This document shows positions 25,385 through 33,287 of a stretch of DNA of 64,000 nucleotides, piece after piece. Origin of the DNA: Pseudomonadales bacterium (GTDB lineage: Bacteria > Pseudomonadota > Gammaproteobacteria > Pseudomonadales > Pseudohongiellaceae); contig JACKOJ010000005.1 in assembly GCA_024234325.1 (NCBI GenBank), forward strand, positions 124,001 through 188,000, read 5' to 3'. Numbering within the stretch: position 1 is the first letter of the stretch; the number at the start of each line of letters is the position of its first letter. The notes beneath the pieces were generated by a model that was not told where the DNA came from, did no database searches, and was given only the letters and a program-made list of their open reading frames with translations. The translations under genes were made by a program, and so were the position numbers.

Positions 25385-26239
25385 ATGTCCAGAATCGTTG
25401 TGATTACCGGCTGTTCTGCCGGGCTGGGAATTGCCATTGCCGTGCAGGCGGCCCGGGGCGGCAATACGGTGTATGCCACCATGCGCGACCCCGGCAAGGC
25501 AGATGCCTTGCAACAGGCGGCGGCCGCCGCACAGGTGTCCCTGCATATTCTGCCGATGGATGTCGCCGACACGGCCAGTGTGAATGCCTGCGTGGACGAG
25601 ATTCTGGTGCGCGAAGGGCGTATCGATGTGCTGATCAACAATGCCGGCTCCGGCTTCGTGCGTTCCACCGAGCAGGCGAGTGAAGAGGACATTGCCTGGA
25701 TCATGAACGTGAACTTCATGGGCGTGGTGCGCACTACGAAGGCGGTGATTGCCTCCATGCGCAGGGCGCGGGCGGGGCACATCATCAATATCACCTCGGT
25801 GGGGGGACTGGTGGGTCAGCCCTTCAATGAGGTGTATTGCGCCTCCAAGTTCGCCGTGGAGGGCTACACGGAATCCCTGGCGGCCTATGTGCAGCCCAGT
25901 TTCGGAATCCGCTTCACGGCTGTGGAGCCCGGCGGCATCCGCTCCGAATTCGCCAATGCCGCCCTTGCCCATGTGGCGGCTACCGGGGGGATGCTGGAGG
26001 ACGAGTACCTGCCCATCATTCAGAAGTATCTGGGAGGTGCCCGTGCGCGGGGCGACACGGCGTACCAGACCTGCGATCAGGTCGCCGAGGTAGTGATCCG
26101 CTGCATGGAGTCCGACAACCCGCCCGTACGTACCCGTACGTCCGACTGGGCAGAGGATTTCTGTCGGCTCAAGACGGACGCAGACCCGGATGGCCTGAAG
26201 CTGCAGAAACAGGTGGTGGAGATGTTTCTGGGAGGCTGA
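25385..26239 (+). CDS. Short-chain dehydrogenase/reductase
   Basis: A classical SDR of 284 residues with TGCSAGLG (about 9-16) for NAD(P), NNAGSG, the catalytic Ser in NITSVGG and the YxxxK site in YCASKFAVEGYTE. The motif after YxxxK and the VEPGGIRSEF segment resemble NADP-dependent oxidoreductases of the retinol or 17-beta-HSD-like group. AGGAG lies 7 bp before ATG. It stands alone between hinT (divergent) and the cyclotransferase gene. The substrate is unknown. Confidence 0.88.
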   Translation: MSRIVVITGCSAGLGIAIAVQAARGGNTVYATMRDPGKADALQQAAAAAQVSLHILPMDVADTASVNACVDEILVREGRIDVLINNAGSGFVRSTEQASEEDIAWIMNVNFMGVVRTTKAVIASMRRARAGHIINITSVGGLVGQPFNEVYCASKFAVEGYTESLAAYVQPSFGIRFTAVEPGGIRSEFANAALAHVAATGGMLEDEYLPIIQKYLGGARARGDTAYQTCDQVAEVVIRCMESDNPPVRTRTSDWAEDFCRLKTDADPDGLKLQKQVVEMFLGG

Positions 26240-26357
26240 GGCCGATCCGGACCCTCCTGCTGTGCGCTCGCTTGCCTTGGCGGGGCTTCCCTCCTAGACT
26301 GGGCTTCCGCCTGCCGCAGCACTCAGCGGCGGGCCACCGGATGACTGGAAGACGCTT

Positions 26358-27128
26358 GTGAAATCTCTATTGACGCTTTTCTGCCTGCTGTTTCTCGCAC
26401 TGCCTGCTGCTGCAGAAGTGCCTGTGTACGGTTACCAGATCGTAAACCGCTACCCCCATAACCCGACCTCGTTTACCCAGGGGCTGGAGTTTCATGACGG
26501 TTATCTCTATGAGGGCACCGGACGCAACGGGCGCTCCACCCTGAGCAAACTCAATCTGGAGACCGGAGAGGTACTGCAGAGCAAACGTCTGGCCAGCCGC
26601 TATTTCGGCGAGGGCATCAGCATTGTCGGCGACCGTATTTTTCAACTGACCTGGCAGTCCAATATTGTGTTTGTGTATGACCTGGCAAGCTTCGATACGG
26701 TGACCTCCTTCTATCACCCGACCGAAGGCTGGGGTCTGACCTGGGACGGAGAACAGTTGATTCTGAGTGATGGCACCGCCACGCTGCAGTTTATCGACCC
26801 CGAAACTTTCCAGGTGCAGCGCAAGGTGGAAGTCACCCTGGAGGGGCGGCCCATCCGCAATCTCAATGAGCTGGAGTACATCAATGGAGAGGTGTGGGCG
26901 AACGTGTGGATGACCAATGAGATCGTGCGCGTTGATCCTGCCACCGGGAACATCAACAGCGTGGTCAATCTCACCGGCCTGTCGCAGGAGACCAGGGCGG
27001 ACAGTTCCGATGCCGTGCTCAACGGTATCGCCTGGCTGAAGGGCAGCACACCCGAATCCGGGCGCCTGTTTGTCACCGGCAAGCTGTGGTCCGATCTGTT
27101 CGAGATCGAGCTGGTGCCGCTGCAATAA
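26358..27128 (+). CDS. Glutaminyl-peptide cyclotransferase, plant/bacterial beta-propeller type
   Basis: Converts N-terminal glutamine of exported peptides to pyroglutamate. A signal peptide of about 20 residues (LLTLFCLLFLALPAAAE) precedes a five-bladed propeller. Family segments are PHNPTSFTQGLEF, YEGTGRNGRSTL, FGEGISIVGDRIFQLTW, EGWGLTWDG and LNGIAW. The start is GTG. It is followed 17 bp later by a lipoprotein metallopeptidase on the same strand, so the two may act together on periplasmic peptides. Confidence 0.88.
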   Translation: MKSLLTLFCLLFLALPAAAEVPVYGYQIVNRYPHNPTSFTQGLEFHDGYLYEGTGRNGRSTLSKLNLETGEVLQSKRLASRYFGEGISIVGDRIFQLTWQSNIVFVYDLASFDTVTSFYHPTEGWGLTWDGEQLILSDGTATLQFIDPETFQVQRKVEVTLEGRPIRNLNELEYINGEVWANVWMTNEIVRVDPATGNINSVVNLTGLSQETRADSSDAVLNGIAWLKGSTPESGRLFVTGKLWSDLFEIELVPLQ

Positions 27129-27145
27129 ACGCGGAGCATTTCTGA

Positions 27146-28225
27146 ATGGCAAGAGTTTTTCCCCGCCTGGCCGTTCTGTTGCTGTTGCCCCTGGTGCTGG
27201 TTGCCTGTGACTCCGTACGCTATTACGGCCAGGCAGCAAAGGGGCAGATGTCCCTGTTATGGTCGCGACGCGATATTGAAACCCTGCTGAAGGAAGATTC
27301 GCTGGATGCCCAGACCCGGGAGAAGCTTGCTCTGGTGCTGGATGCACGCACGTTTGCCCGGGATGCGCTGCTGCTTGAGCCCGGTGGCAGCTATCTCAGT
27401 TATGTGGCGCTGGATCGCCCCTATGTGGTGTGGAACGTGTTCGCGGCCCCCGAGTTTTCCACCCGCCCCGTGAACTGGTGCTATCCCATTGCCGGCTGTG
27501 TGTCCTACCGCGGATATTTCTCCGAGCAGGGCGCCAGTGAGTTTGCGGAATCGCTACGGGCGCAGAACCTGGACGTCTACAGCGGTGGTGTTGATGCCTA
27601 CTCGACCCTGGGCTGGTTCGACGACCCGCTGACCAGCGCGGTGCTGCGGCGATCCGGCCCCCGTCTGCTTACCCTCGTATTCCACGAGCTTGCCCATCGT
27701 CGCGTCTATCTGCCGGGTGACACCACGTTCAACGAGAGTTTTGCGACCTTTGTGGAGCAGGAAGGCCTGCGTCGCTGGCTCGCGCTGCATCCGCAGCCAG
27801 GGTTGCAGGAGCAACTGGCACGGGAAGCGCGTATGGACGAGGCGTTTGTCGGCCTGGTCAGTGAATACCGGGAGCGGCTGGAAGAGCTTTATGCGCAGTC
27901 ACTGGACGATGCTGTGATGCGTGAGCGCAAGCAGAAGATCCAGCATGCTCTGCGCGAGGACTATGCTGAATTCCGGGAGGCGTGGGACTATCGCGGTTAC
28001 GACCGCTGGTTCGATGGCCCTCTTAATAACGCGCAGTTGTCCACCGTGGCGTCCTACAATGATCTGGTGCCAGCCTTCGCCCGATTGCTGATCGAATCGG
28101 AGGGTGACCTGGCACGTTTCTATGTCCGTGTGGAGGAGATCAGCCGCCTGCCGGCGGCCGAGCGGGAGCGTTTACTGGCCGAGACGGGCCTCAAGGCTGC
28201 TGACCAGGTCGCGGTAGAACTGTGA
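27146..28225 (+). CDS. Putative zinc aminopeptidase lipoprotein (DUF2265 family)
   Basis: A 359-residue outer- or inner-membrane lipoprotein with lipobox LVLVAC. The zincin motif FHELAHRRVYLPGD and the downstream Glu in FNESFATFVEQEG form a gluzincin-type metal site. The N-terminal YYGQAAKGQMSLLWSRRDIE is typical of the family annotated as aminopeptidase. It overlaps the convergent TPR gene by 54 bp at the 3' end. Activity has been assigned only by family; the substrate is unknown. Confidence 0.85.
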   Translation: MARVFPRLAVLLLLPLVLVACDSVRYYGQAAKGQMSLLWSRRDIETLLKEDSLDAQTREKLALVLDARTFARDALLLEPGGSYLSYVALDRPYVVWNVFAAPEFSTRPVNWCYPIAGCVSYRGYFSEQGASEFAESLRAQNLDVYSGGVDAYSTLGWFDDPLTSAVLRRSGPRLLTLVFHELAHRRVYLPGDTTFNESFATFVEQEGLRRWLALHPQPGLQEQLAREARMDEAFVGLVSEYRERLEELYAQSLDDAVMRERKQKIQHALREDYAEFREAWDYRGYDRWFDGPLNNAQLSTVASYNDLVPAFARLLIESEGDLARFYVRVEEISRLPAAERERLLAETGLKAADQVAVEL

Positions 28226-28858
28226 TTCCGGGTCCAGTTCCGCGGCTGCACGGTACTGCAGCAGGGCATCGGATTCACGCCCGACATCCTCGTACATGCG
28301 GCCAAGGGTCCGGTGGACGAAGGCGTCGTCAGGGTTGACGGTCAGCGCCTTCTCGTACACCCGAATCGCATCTTCCGTCAGTCCGGCATTGAAATAGGTA
28401 TTGGCCATCACGTAGACCTGGGAGACGTTTTCCGGGTCGTGCTCGATCGCCTGCAGGTCTATCTCGATCGCCTCGTCATAGCGTTGTGCGTCGCGCAGCA
28501 ACTGCCCCAGGGTGTTGAAGGACGCGATCACTGAAACCGTGATTTCCTTTTCCAGTTGGATATAGCGCTGCAGCAGCACAATGGCCTCGTCATAGCGTTC
28601 CTGGACGTAGTAGATATTGGCCAGGTTGCGGATGGATTCGGAAAAGTTGGGGTCGGCGGCCAGTGAAAGCTGATACTCCTCCGCCGCTTCGTCGTAGCGC
28701 TCAAGATTGTTGTAGGTGTTGCCTCGGCGGTAGTGACGCTCGGCAAGCTCCGGGTCTGTCATCGAGCTGGTGCCGCTCTGGGCAGTGGCGATCAGGGTGT
28801 TGCCGGCCAGCAGGGCGGCCATCAGGCCAAGGGCCAGAGTACGTACAGTGGTCTTCAT
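28172..28858 (-). CDS. Secreted tetratricopeptide-repeat protein
   Basis: A 228-residue protein with a signal peptide (about 1-26, cleaved near ATAQS) and at least four TPR units (YRRGNTYNNLERYDEA, IRNLANIYYVQERYDEA, FNTLGQLLRDAQRYDEA, YVMANTYFNAGLTEDA). It is a protein-binding scaffold in the periplasm. Its last 54 bp overlap the end of the metallopeptidase gene on the other strand. Both frames look genuine in the overlap, since each carries family-like sequence up to its stop. Partner unknown. Confidence 0.82.
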   Translation of the reverse strand: MKTTVRTLALGLMAALLAGNTLIATAQSGTSSMTDPELAERHYRRGNTYNNLERYDEAAEEYQLSLAADPNFSESIRNLANIYYVQERYDEAIVLLQRYIQLEKEITVSVIASFNTLGQLLRDAQRYDEAIEIDLQAIEHDPENVSQVYVMANTYFNAGLTEDAIRVYEKALTVNPDDAFVHRTLGRMYEDVGRESDALLQYRAAAELDPESQFYRDLVSSLEARLGQ

Positions 28859-28934
28859 TTAATCAGAGGTTCCCTAAGCGTCCCGGAAGTGGCCGCAGCA
28901 TGCGCTGCGGTGCCTGAAATTCAGTGAAGTGCGA

Positions 28935-31250
28935 CTATACCCCATGCTCCGGGCCGGCACCACCGAGTGCGGGCAGCGGGCCGTCACAGAGTGTGACGAG
29001 GCCTTCGCCGCCCTCGATGACTTCGCCGATGCACACCGCGTCACGGTCGCCCTTGTCCCGCAGTGCCTGCAAACACCGGGCTGCGTGTTCCGCCGGTATG
29101 GCAGCCAGCAGGCCTCCCGCCGTCTGCGGATCGAAGAGCAGGGGCAGGCTGGGGTGCTTGCGGAATTCCCCGGCGTTGCTCAGGCAGTCGCCGTGACGGG
29201 CATTGGCCTCGTGCAGCGAGCTGCGGATGCCCGCTGCAAAACAGTCCAGTGCGCCATCGAGCACCGGCAGTGCGTCGAGGGACAGGCGAACCGCAACCGG
29301 CATGTCGGGGGCCGCCAGCATCTCGCGCAGATGCCCCAGCAGGCCGAAGCCGGTGACATCCGTGCAGGCATGGGCCTGGTGCTGAAGGAAGACATGCGCG
29401 GCCATCTGGTTGGAGCGCTGCATTTGACCCAGTGCGCTGGCGATCCAGCGATGGCGGGCCTGGTAGCGCATGTCGGCAGCGAACAGGACTCCGGTGCCCA
29501 GTGCCTTGGTAAGAATCAGGCGATCGCCTGCGCGCAGGCCGGTCTTGCGCAGCAGCTTCTCGGGGTTGGCAAAGGCGTTCACGCTGAGGCCGAAGCTCAG
29601 GGATTCGGTCTCGCTGGTATGCCCACCGATGAGTGCCGTGTTGTGGGCATTGAGCACTTCGGTGCAGCCCGTCATTACCTCGCGCAACTGGTCGCCCATG
29701 ATGGCGGATGCGGCATGGGGAATGCCCACGATGGCGAGAGCGGAGTGTGGCGTGGCCCCCATCGCATGAATATCACTCAGGCAGTGATTGGTGGCGATGC
29801 GGGCGAACAAGTAGGGGTCGTTGATGAAGGCGCGGAAATAATCCACCGTCTGCAGCAGCACCCGTTCCTTGCCGAGACGGATGATGGCGCTGTCCTCTAC
29901 GCTGCTCAGGCTCGATTCCACGTCCGTATGGTTGCAGGGCTGCAGTTCGCCGAGCACCTGCCCCAGCAGACCGCTCTCCAGTTTGGCGGCACAGCCAGCG
30001 CAGCGAATGCTCGGGATGACACTCTCATTCAGGGGGGATTGAGCGTCTGGGGAGCTGTCATCGAGGCCGGCACCGGGGTCAGGCAGGTCGCGGTATTTCG
30101 CGACAAACCGGCGGTCGATCCAGGTCTTCCAGCGGTCGGCCCACTGCCCCTGACGGGCCCAGCCACCGCGCGAGGCGATCGAGCTGCCGTCGCTCATGCT
30201 CAGCAGGGCGAGTGCCTTGCGCTGCGGAGCATAGGAGTGCAGGGGCTTGCCGAGGGCGTAACGTCGCAGATTCTTCGCCAGTGGCATGCCCTGGCGCACG
30301 GCATAGACGCCGGATTTGGGTCGCGCACGCCCGGCGATGGCGGCGATATCGCCGGTGGCGAAAACGAAGGGGTGGCTCAGGGACTGCAGGTGATCATTCA
30401 CCCGGATGAAACCCGTGCTGTCCAGCGCGAGGCCGGTGTCCCGCAGCCAGGCGGCGGGGCTGGCACCGGTTGCCAGCACGCAGGCATGGATTGCCAGGGT
30501 TTCGTCTTCGCGTTCTGTCTGCCGGAAGCGCAGGCTGCCTGCGCCGATTTCATTGACGCGGCAACGTGTGTGCACCTGAATGCCGCGTTGCTGCAGTGCG
30601 CGCGTGGCCAGCGACTGCGCGCCGGAGGCATGGGTGTGCAGCACGGTGGGGGCACTGGTGAACAGGTGTACCTGCAGCGGAATGTCCTGTCCGCAGCGCT
30701 CGCGCAGGCGCTGTTGCAGGGCGCAGGCCAGCTCCACGCTGGCGGGGCCGCCGCCCACGATGGCGAGTGTGTAAGGGCTTGCTCGCTCGAAGCAGGCCGC
30801 CGCATCAGCCTGCATCCTTTCCCAATGCTGCAGGAATGCTGGAATCGGTTTGACCGCGATGGCATGTTCGGCGGCACCTGCGATCTGGCTGCCGTCGGGT
30901 TGAGAACCGATGTTGATGGCGAGCATGTCGAAGTGCAGCACCGGGCGACCGGGGCAGTGCAGCTCGCGTTTTTCCAGATCCACCCGGCTGACGCTGGCCT
31001 GTATCAGCCGCGCGCCAGCCATCTGTGCCAGGGGGCGCAGATCGATGAACAGGTCGCGCTCCTCTGCCGTGCCAGCGAGGTACGCGGGCAGGGCACCGGA
31101 ATAGGGAGTCTCGATATCGCGGGAGACCAGGGTAATCTCCAGCCCCGGCAGGGGATGCCTGGCGAAATACATGAGCACCGAGAGGTGGCTGTGCCCGCCG
31201 CCAAGCAGCACCAGGCGTTTGCGGGCAGGGGTGTGGGAAGCGGCTTGCAT
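28935..31250 (-). CDS. selD: Selenide, water dikinase fused to an NADH-dehydrogenase-like flavoprotein
   Basis: SelD makes selenophosphate from selenide and ATP for selenocysteine or 2-selenouridine. The N-terminal about 380 residues are an FAD/NAD(P) oxidoreductase (LVLLGGGHSHLSVL, ATGASPAAWL, FATGDIAAI). The C-terminal half is SelD with GCAAKLE, holding the catalytic Cys and Lys (C17/K20 in E. coli; the second Cys is Ala here), and GGHTSET. This fusion is known in Proteobacteria. MQAASHTPARKRL is taken as the start because upstream residues are atypical. No selA, selB or selU is in the window. Confidence 0.92.
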   Translation of the reverse strand: MQAASHTPARKRLVLLGGGHSHLSVLMYFARHPLPGLEITLVSRDIETPYSGALPAYLAGTAEERDLFIDLRPLAQMAGARLIQASVSRVDLEKRELHCPGRPVLHFDMLAINIGSQPDGSQIAGAAEHAIAVKPIPAFLQHWERMQADAAACFERASPYTLAIVGGGPASVELACALQQRLRERCGQDIPLQVHLFTSAPTVLHTHASGAQSLATRALQQRGIQVHTRCRVNEIGAGSLRFRQTEREDETLAIHACVLATGASPAAWLRDTGLALDSTGFIRVNDHLQSLSHPFVFATGDIAAIAGRARPKSGVYAVRQGMPLAKNLRRYALGKPLHSYAPQRKALALLSMSDGSSIASRGGWARQGQWADRWKTWIDRRFVAKYRDLPDPGAGLDDSSPDAQSPLNESVIPSIRCAGCAAKLESGLLGQVLGELQPCNHTDVESSLSSVEDSAIIRLGKERVLLQTVDYFRAFINDPYLFARIATNHCLSDIHAMGATPHSALAIVGIPHAASAIMGDQLREVMTGCTEVLNAHNTALIGGHTSETESLSFGLSVNAFANPEKLLRKTGLRAGDRLILTKALGTGVLFAADMRYQARHRWIASALGQMQRSNQMAAHVFLQHQAHACTDVTGFGLLGHLREMLAAPDMPVAVRLSLDALPVLDGALDCFAAGIRSSLHEANARHGDCLSNAGEFRKHPSLPLLFDPQTAGGLLAAIPAEHAARCLQALRDKGDRDAVCIGEVIEGGEGLVTLCDGPLPALGGAGPEHGV

Positions 31251-31446
31251 ACAGGCGTCAGGGGTTCCTCTGGTGTCGGCGTAAGGGGCCTTGCGGAATG
31301 CACGGTCCTGGCAGTATAGCACCCGGCTGTATTATCGTAGGCGCCGGTTGTCCGCGTGCGGGCGCTACAGGTGGACCCTGCATGCGGGTCCTGGCATTCA
31401 TCATCCGTCGGCGTCTTGTGCCGGCAGTATCAGGAGATTTCGGCCG

Positions 31447-32532
31447 ATGTCCGCTCCGGCACTCGACCTCTTTGCGGGTCCCACCGCCCTGCGGCGCCTG
31501 CAGCGCGAAGGGCTGCGCGCAGACAGTTTCGGCACGGTGGTTGGAGCCTCCGGCGGACCGAAATGGTTTGTGCTCTACGGTCTGGACCGTTACCTGTTTG
31601 GCGACTTCTTTGCCGGGCGCGAAAAACCGCTGGTGGCACTGGGGTCCTCGGCGGGCGCGTGGCGCCTCAGTTGCCTCGGGCTGCAGGACCCCGTTGCAGG
31701 CATTGATCGCCTGGCGAAGCACTATGCCGCGCAACAGTATTCTGCGGACCCCGACATCGACGAGGTCAGCCAGGAAGCCGTGAAGCTGGTGGACATTGTG
31801 CTGGGCGAGCACGGCGCCCGCGAGATTGCCGAACACCCGGTGGTGCAGGTCAACATCATTGCCGACCGCGTGCGCGGCTTGGTGGCGTCCGAGCGCCGGG
31901 GCGCCCTGATGGCGGGGCTCGGACTGTCCGCAGTGGCGAATCTGTTCAGTCGTCGCACCCTGGGGCGCTGGTTTCAGCGGGTCGTGTTTCATGCCGGGCC
32001 TCCCGCTCCCGCACTGGCAGCGCTGAAGGACTTCGACACGCGCTGTGTGCGGCTGACGGAGGGCAATGTGCGCAAGGCACTGCTCGCCAGCGGGGCCATT
32101 CCGCTGGTACTCAAGGGGGTGGCGGATATTCCCGGTGCGCCGCCAGGGCTCTACCGCGACGGCGGCATCACTGACTACCACTTCGACCTGCCGTTTCAGC
32201 AGGGCGAGGACCTGGTGCTGTACCCGCATTTCTACTCGCATTTCTCGCCGGGCTGGTTCGACAAATCCCTGCCCTGGCGCAGACCCCGGGCAACGCACTA
32301 TCACAATGTCCTGGTGCTGGCCCCGAGCCGGGAGTTCGTGCGCAGTCTCCCTCATGGCAAGATTCCCGACCGCAAGGACTTTGTCCGCATGGATTTTGAT
32401 GCCAGGCACGCTTACTGGCAGACCGTGTTGCAGGAGAGCGCCCGTCTGGGCGAAGAATTCGCACAGCTAGTGCGCAGTGGTGAAGGGCTGGAGCGTATCC
32501 GGCCGCTGGATGAAGCCGTGAGAAAGCCGTGA
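31447..32532 (+). CDS. Patatin-like phospholipase
   Basis: A 361-residue putative acyl hydrolase. The oxyanion-hole stretch GASGGPKW (about 36-43), the nucleophile elbow GSSAG (about 67-71) and the catalytic Asp in YRDGGITDY complete a Ser-Asp dyad. No signal peptide is seen. AGGAG 9 bp before ATG 31447 supports this start over the longer open frame. Divergent from selD; followed by a small lipoprotein gene 7 bp downstream. The lipid substrate is unknown. Confidence 0.83.
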   Translation: MSAPALDLFAGPTALRRLQREGLRADSFGTVVGASGGPKWFVLYGLDRYLFGDFFAGREKPLVALGSSAGAWRLSCLGLQDPVAGIDRLAKHYAAQQYSADPDIDEVSQEAVKLVDIVLGEHGAREIAEHPVVQVNIIADRVRGLVASERRGALMAGLGLSAVANLFSRRTLGRWFQRVVFHAGPPAPALAALKDFDTRCVRLTEGNVRKALLASGAIPLVLKGVADIPGAPPGLYRDGGITDYHFDLPFQQGEDLVLYPHFYSHFSPGWFDKSLPWRRPRATHYHNVLVLAPSREFVRSLPHGKIPDRKDFVRMDFDARHAYWQTVLQESARLGEEFAQLVRSGEGLERIRPLDEAVRKP

Positions 32533-32539
32533 GGAAACT

Positions 32540-32743
32540 GTGAAGAGACACGTGATGAGAAAGGTGGGTCTGCTTGCGTTGACCCTGCTGTGCATGAGTT
32601 TGACTGCCTGCCTGGGAACCGTTGTGGGGACGGCGGTCGATGTGACCCTGGAAGTCGCCAAGGTTCCCTTCAAGGTGGCAGGTGCTGTCGCCGACGTCGC
32701 CATTCCCGATGATGACGATGAGGATGAAGAAGACGAGGACTGA
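32540..32743 (+). CDS. Small lipoprotein with acidic C-terminus
   Basis: 67 residues: signal sequence VGLLALTLLCMSLTAC with a clear lipobox, then LGTVVGTAVDVTLEVAKVPFKVAGAVADV, a segment seen in small proteobacterial lipoproteins (NF038104-like), and a run of 11 almost purely Asp/Glu residues at the end. GAGGA lies 6 bp before the GTG; ATG 32555 is an alternative start. The gene begins 7 bp after the patatin stop, so it is likely in the same transcript. Function unknown. Confidence 0.75.
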   Translation: MKRHVMRKVGLLALTLLCMSLTACLGTVVGTAVDVTLEVAKVPFKVAGAVADVAIPDDDDEDEEDED

Positions 32744-32787
32744 AAACAGATCGCCTGCTGGGCAGGCCGCCGCCGGGGCGGATTCCC

Positions 32788-32810
32788 GTAGGAGCCAGCC
32801 CTGCTGGCGA
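32788..32810 (+). repeat. REP-like palindrome
   Basis: GTAGGA followed by the perfect hairpin GCCAGC-cct-GCTGGC and GA. This layout, GTAGGAGC then an imperfect or perfect stem then GCGA, is that of Pseudomonas-type REP sequences. It lies between two convergent genes, a usual place for REPs. A CGGATTC direct repeat flanks it at 32779 and 32817. Confidence 0.7.
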
Positions 32811-32836
32811 TCAGCGCGGATTCATTGCGACACGGC

Positions 32837-33109
32837 TCAGTAGCGGTAGTAGCGACGCGGCTTCAGCGGTGCGAGCAGCAGGTAGAACACCCAGGCGAAC
32901 CAGGACAGAAAGATAATGGCCAGAATCCAGGCCGCCTTCTCGCCCCCGCTGGTCACGTCTGAGCCCAGAATCAGCAGAATGGGCAGGAACCAGATGAAGA
33001 AGCATCCGGCCACCACCATCAGGGCGAGACCGGCAGACAGGACAGGGATCGCCATCAGAATGACGACGCAGACGAGACAGAAGCTCAGTATTGCGGAAAG
33101 TAGTTTCAT
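32837..33109 (-). CDS. Small membrane protein of the superinfection-immunity (Imm) type
   Basis: 90 residues with a hydrophobic N-terminus (about 5-48, two spans) and a third span near the end. The order SGGEKAAWILAIIFLSWFAWVFYLLLAP resembles the superinfection immunity protein family (PF14373), named after a phage T4 exclusion protein but widespread in chromosomes. A polar Arg/Tyr tail (KPRRYYRY) ends it. The resemblance is short; a generic small envelope protein is also possible. No phage genes are near. Confidence 0.6.
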   Translation of the reverse strand: MKLLSAILSFCLVCVVILMAIPVLSAGLALMVVAGCFFIWFLPILLILGSDVTSGGEKAAWILAIIFLSWFAWVFYLLLAPLKPRRYYRY

Positions 33110-33287
33110 TGTAGGCGTTTGACTCCTATTCAGTGCTGCTCTTGGCAGTGACTCCAGAAATCTAGCCAGTTTCGTGCCAGAAATTTATTTCTTTTAAATC
33201 AGTCTATTGCGGCATCTCAGTCCCGTAAGGGCATGAGATGTTGGCGAAATTCCATCATGAGTTGGTCAAATTCCCCAGCCCGGGTTC

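Noticed and set aside
28929..31319. 796-codon open frame antisense to the selD fusion
   Set aside because: No recognisable domain, and the fusion protein on the minus strand is full length with all motifs.
32837..33109. Superinfection-immunity-like protein as a sign of prophage
   Set aside because: No integrase, capsid, tail or lysis genes are present in the window, and the family is common in chromosomes.
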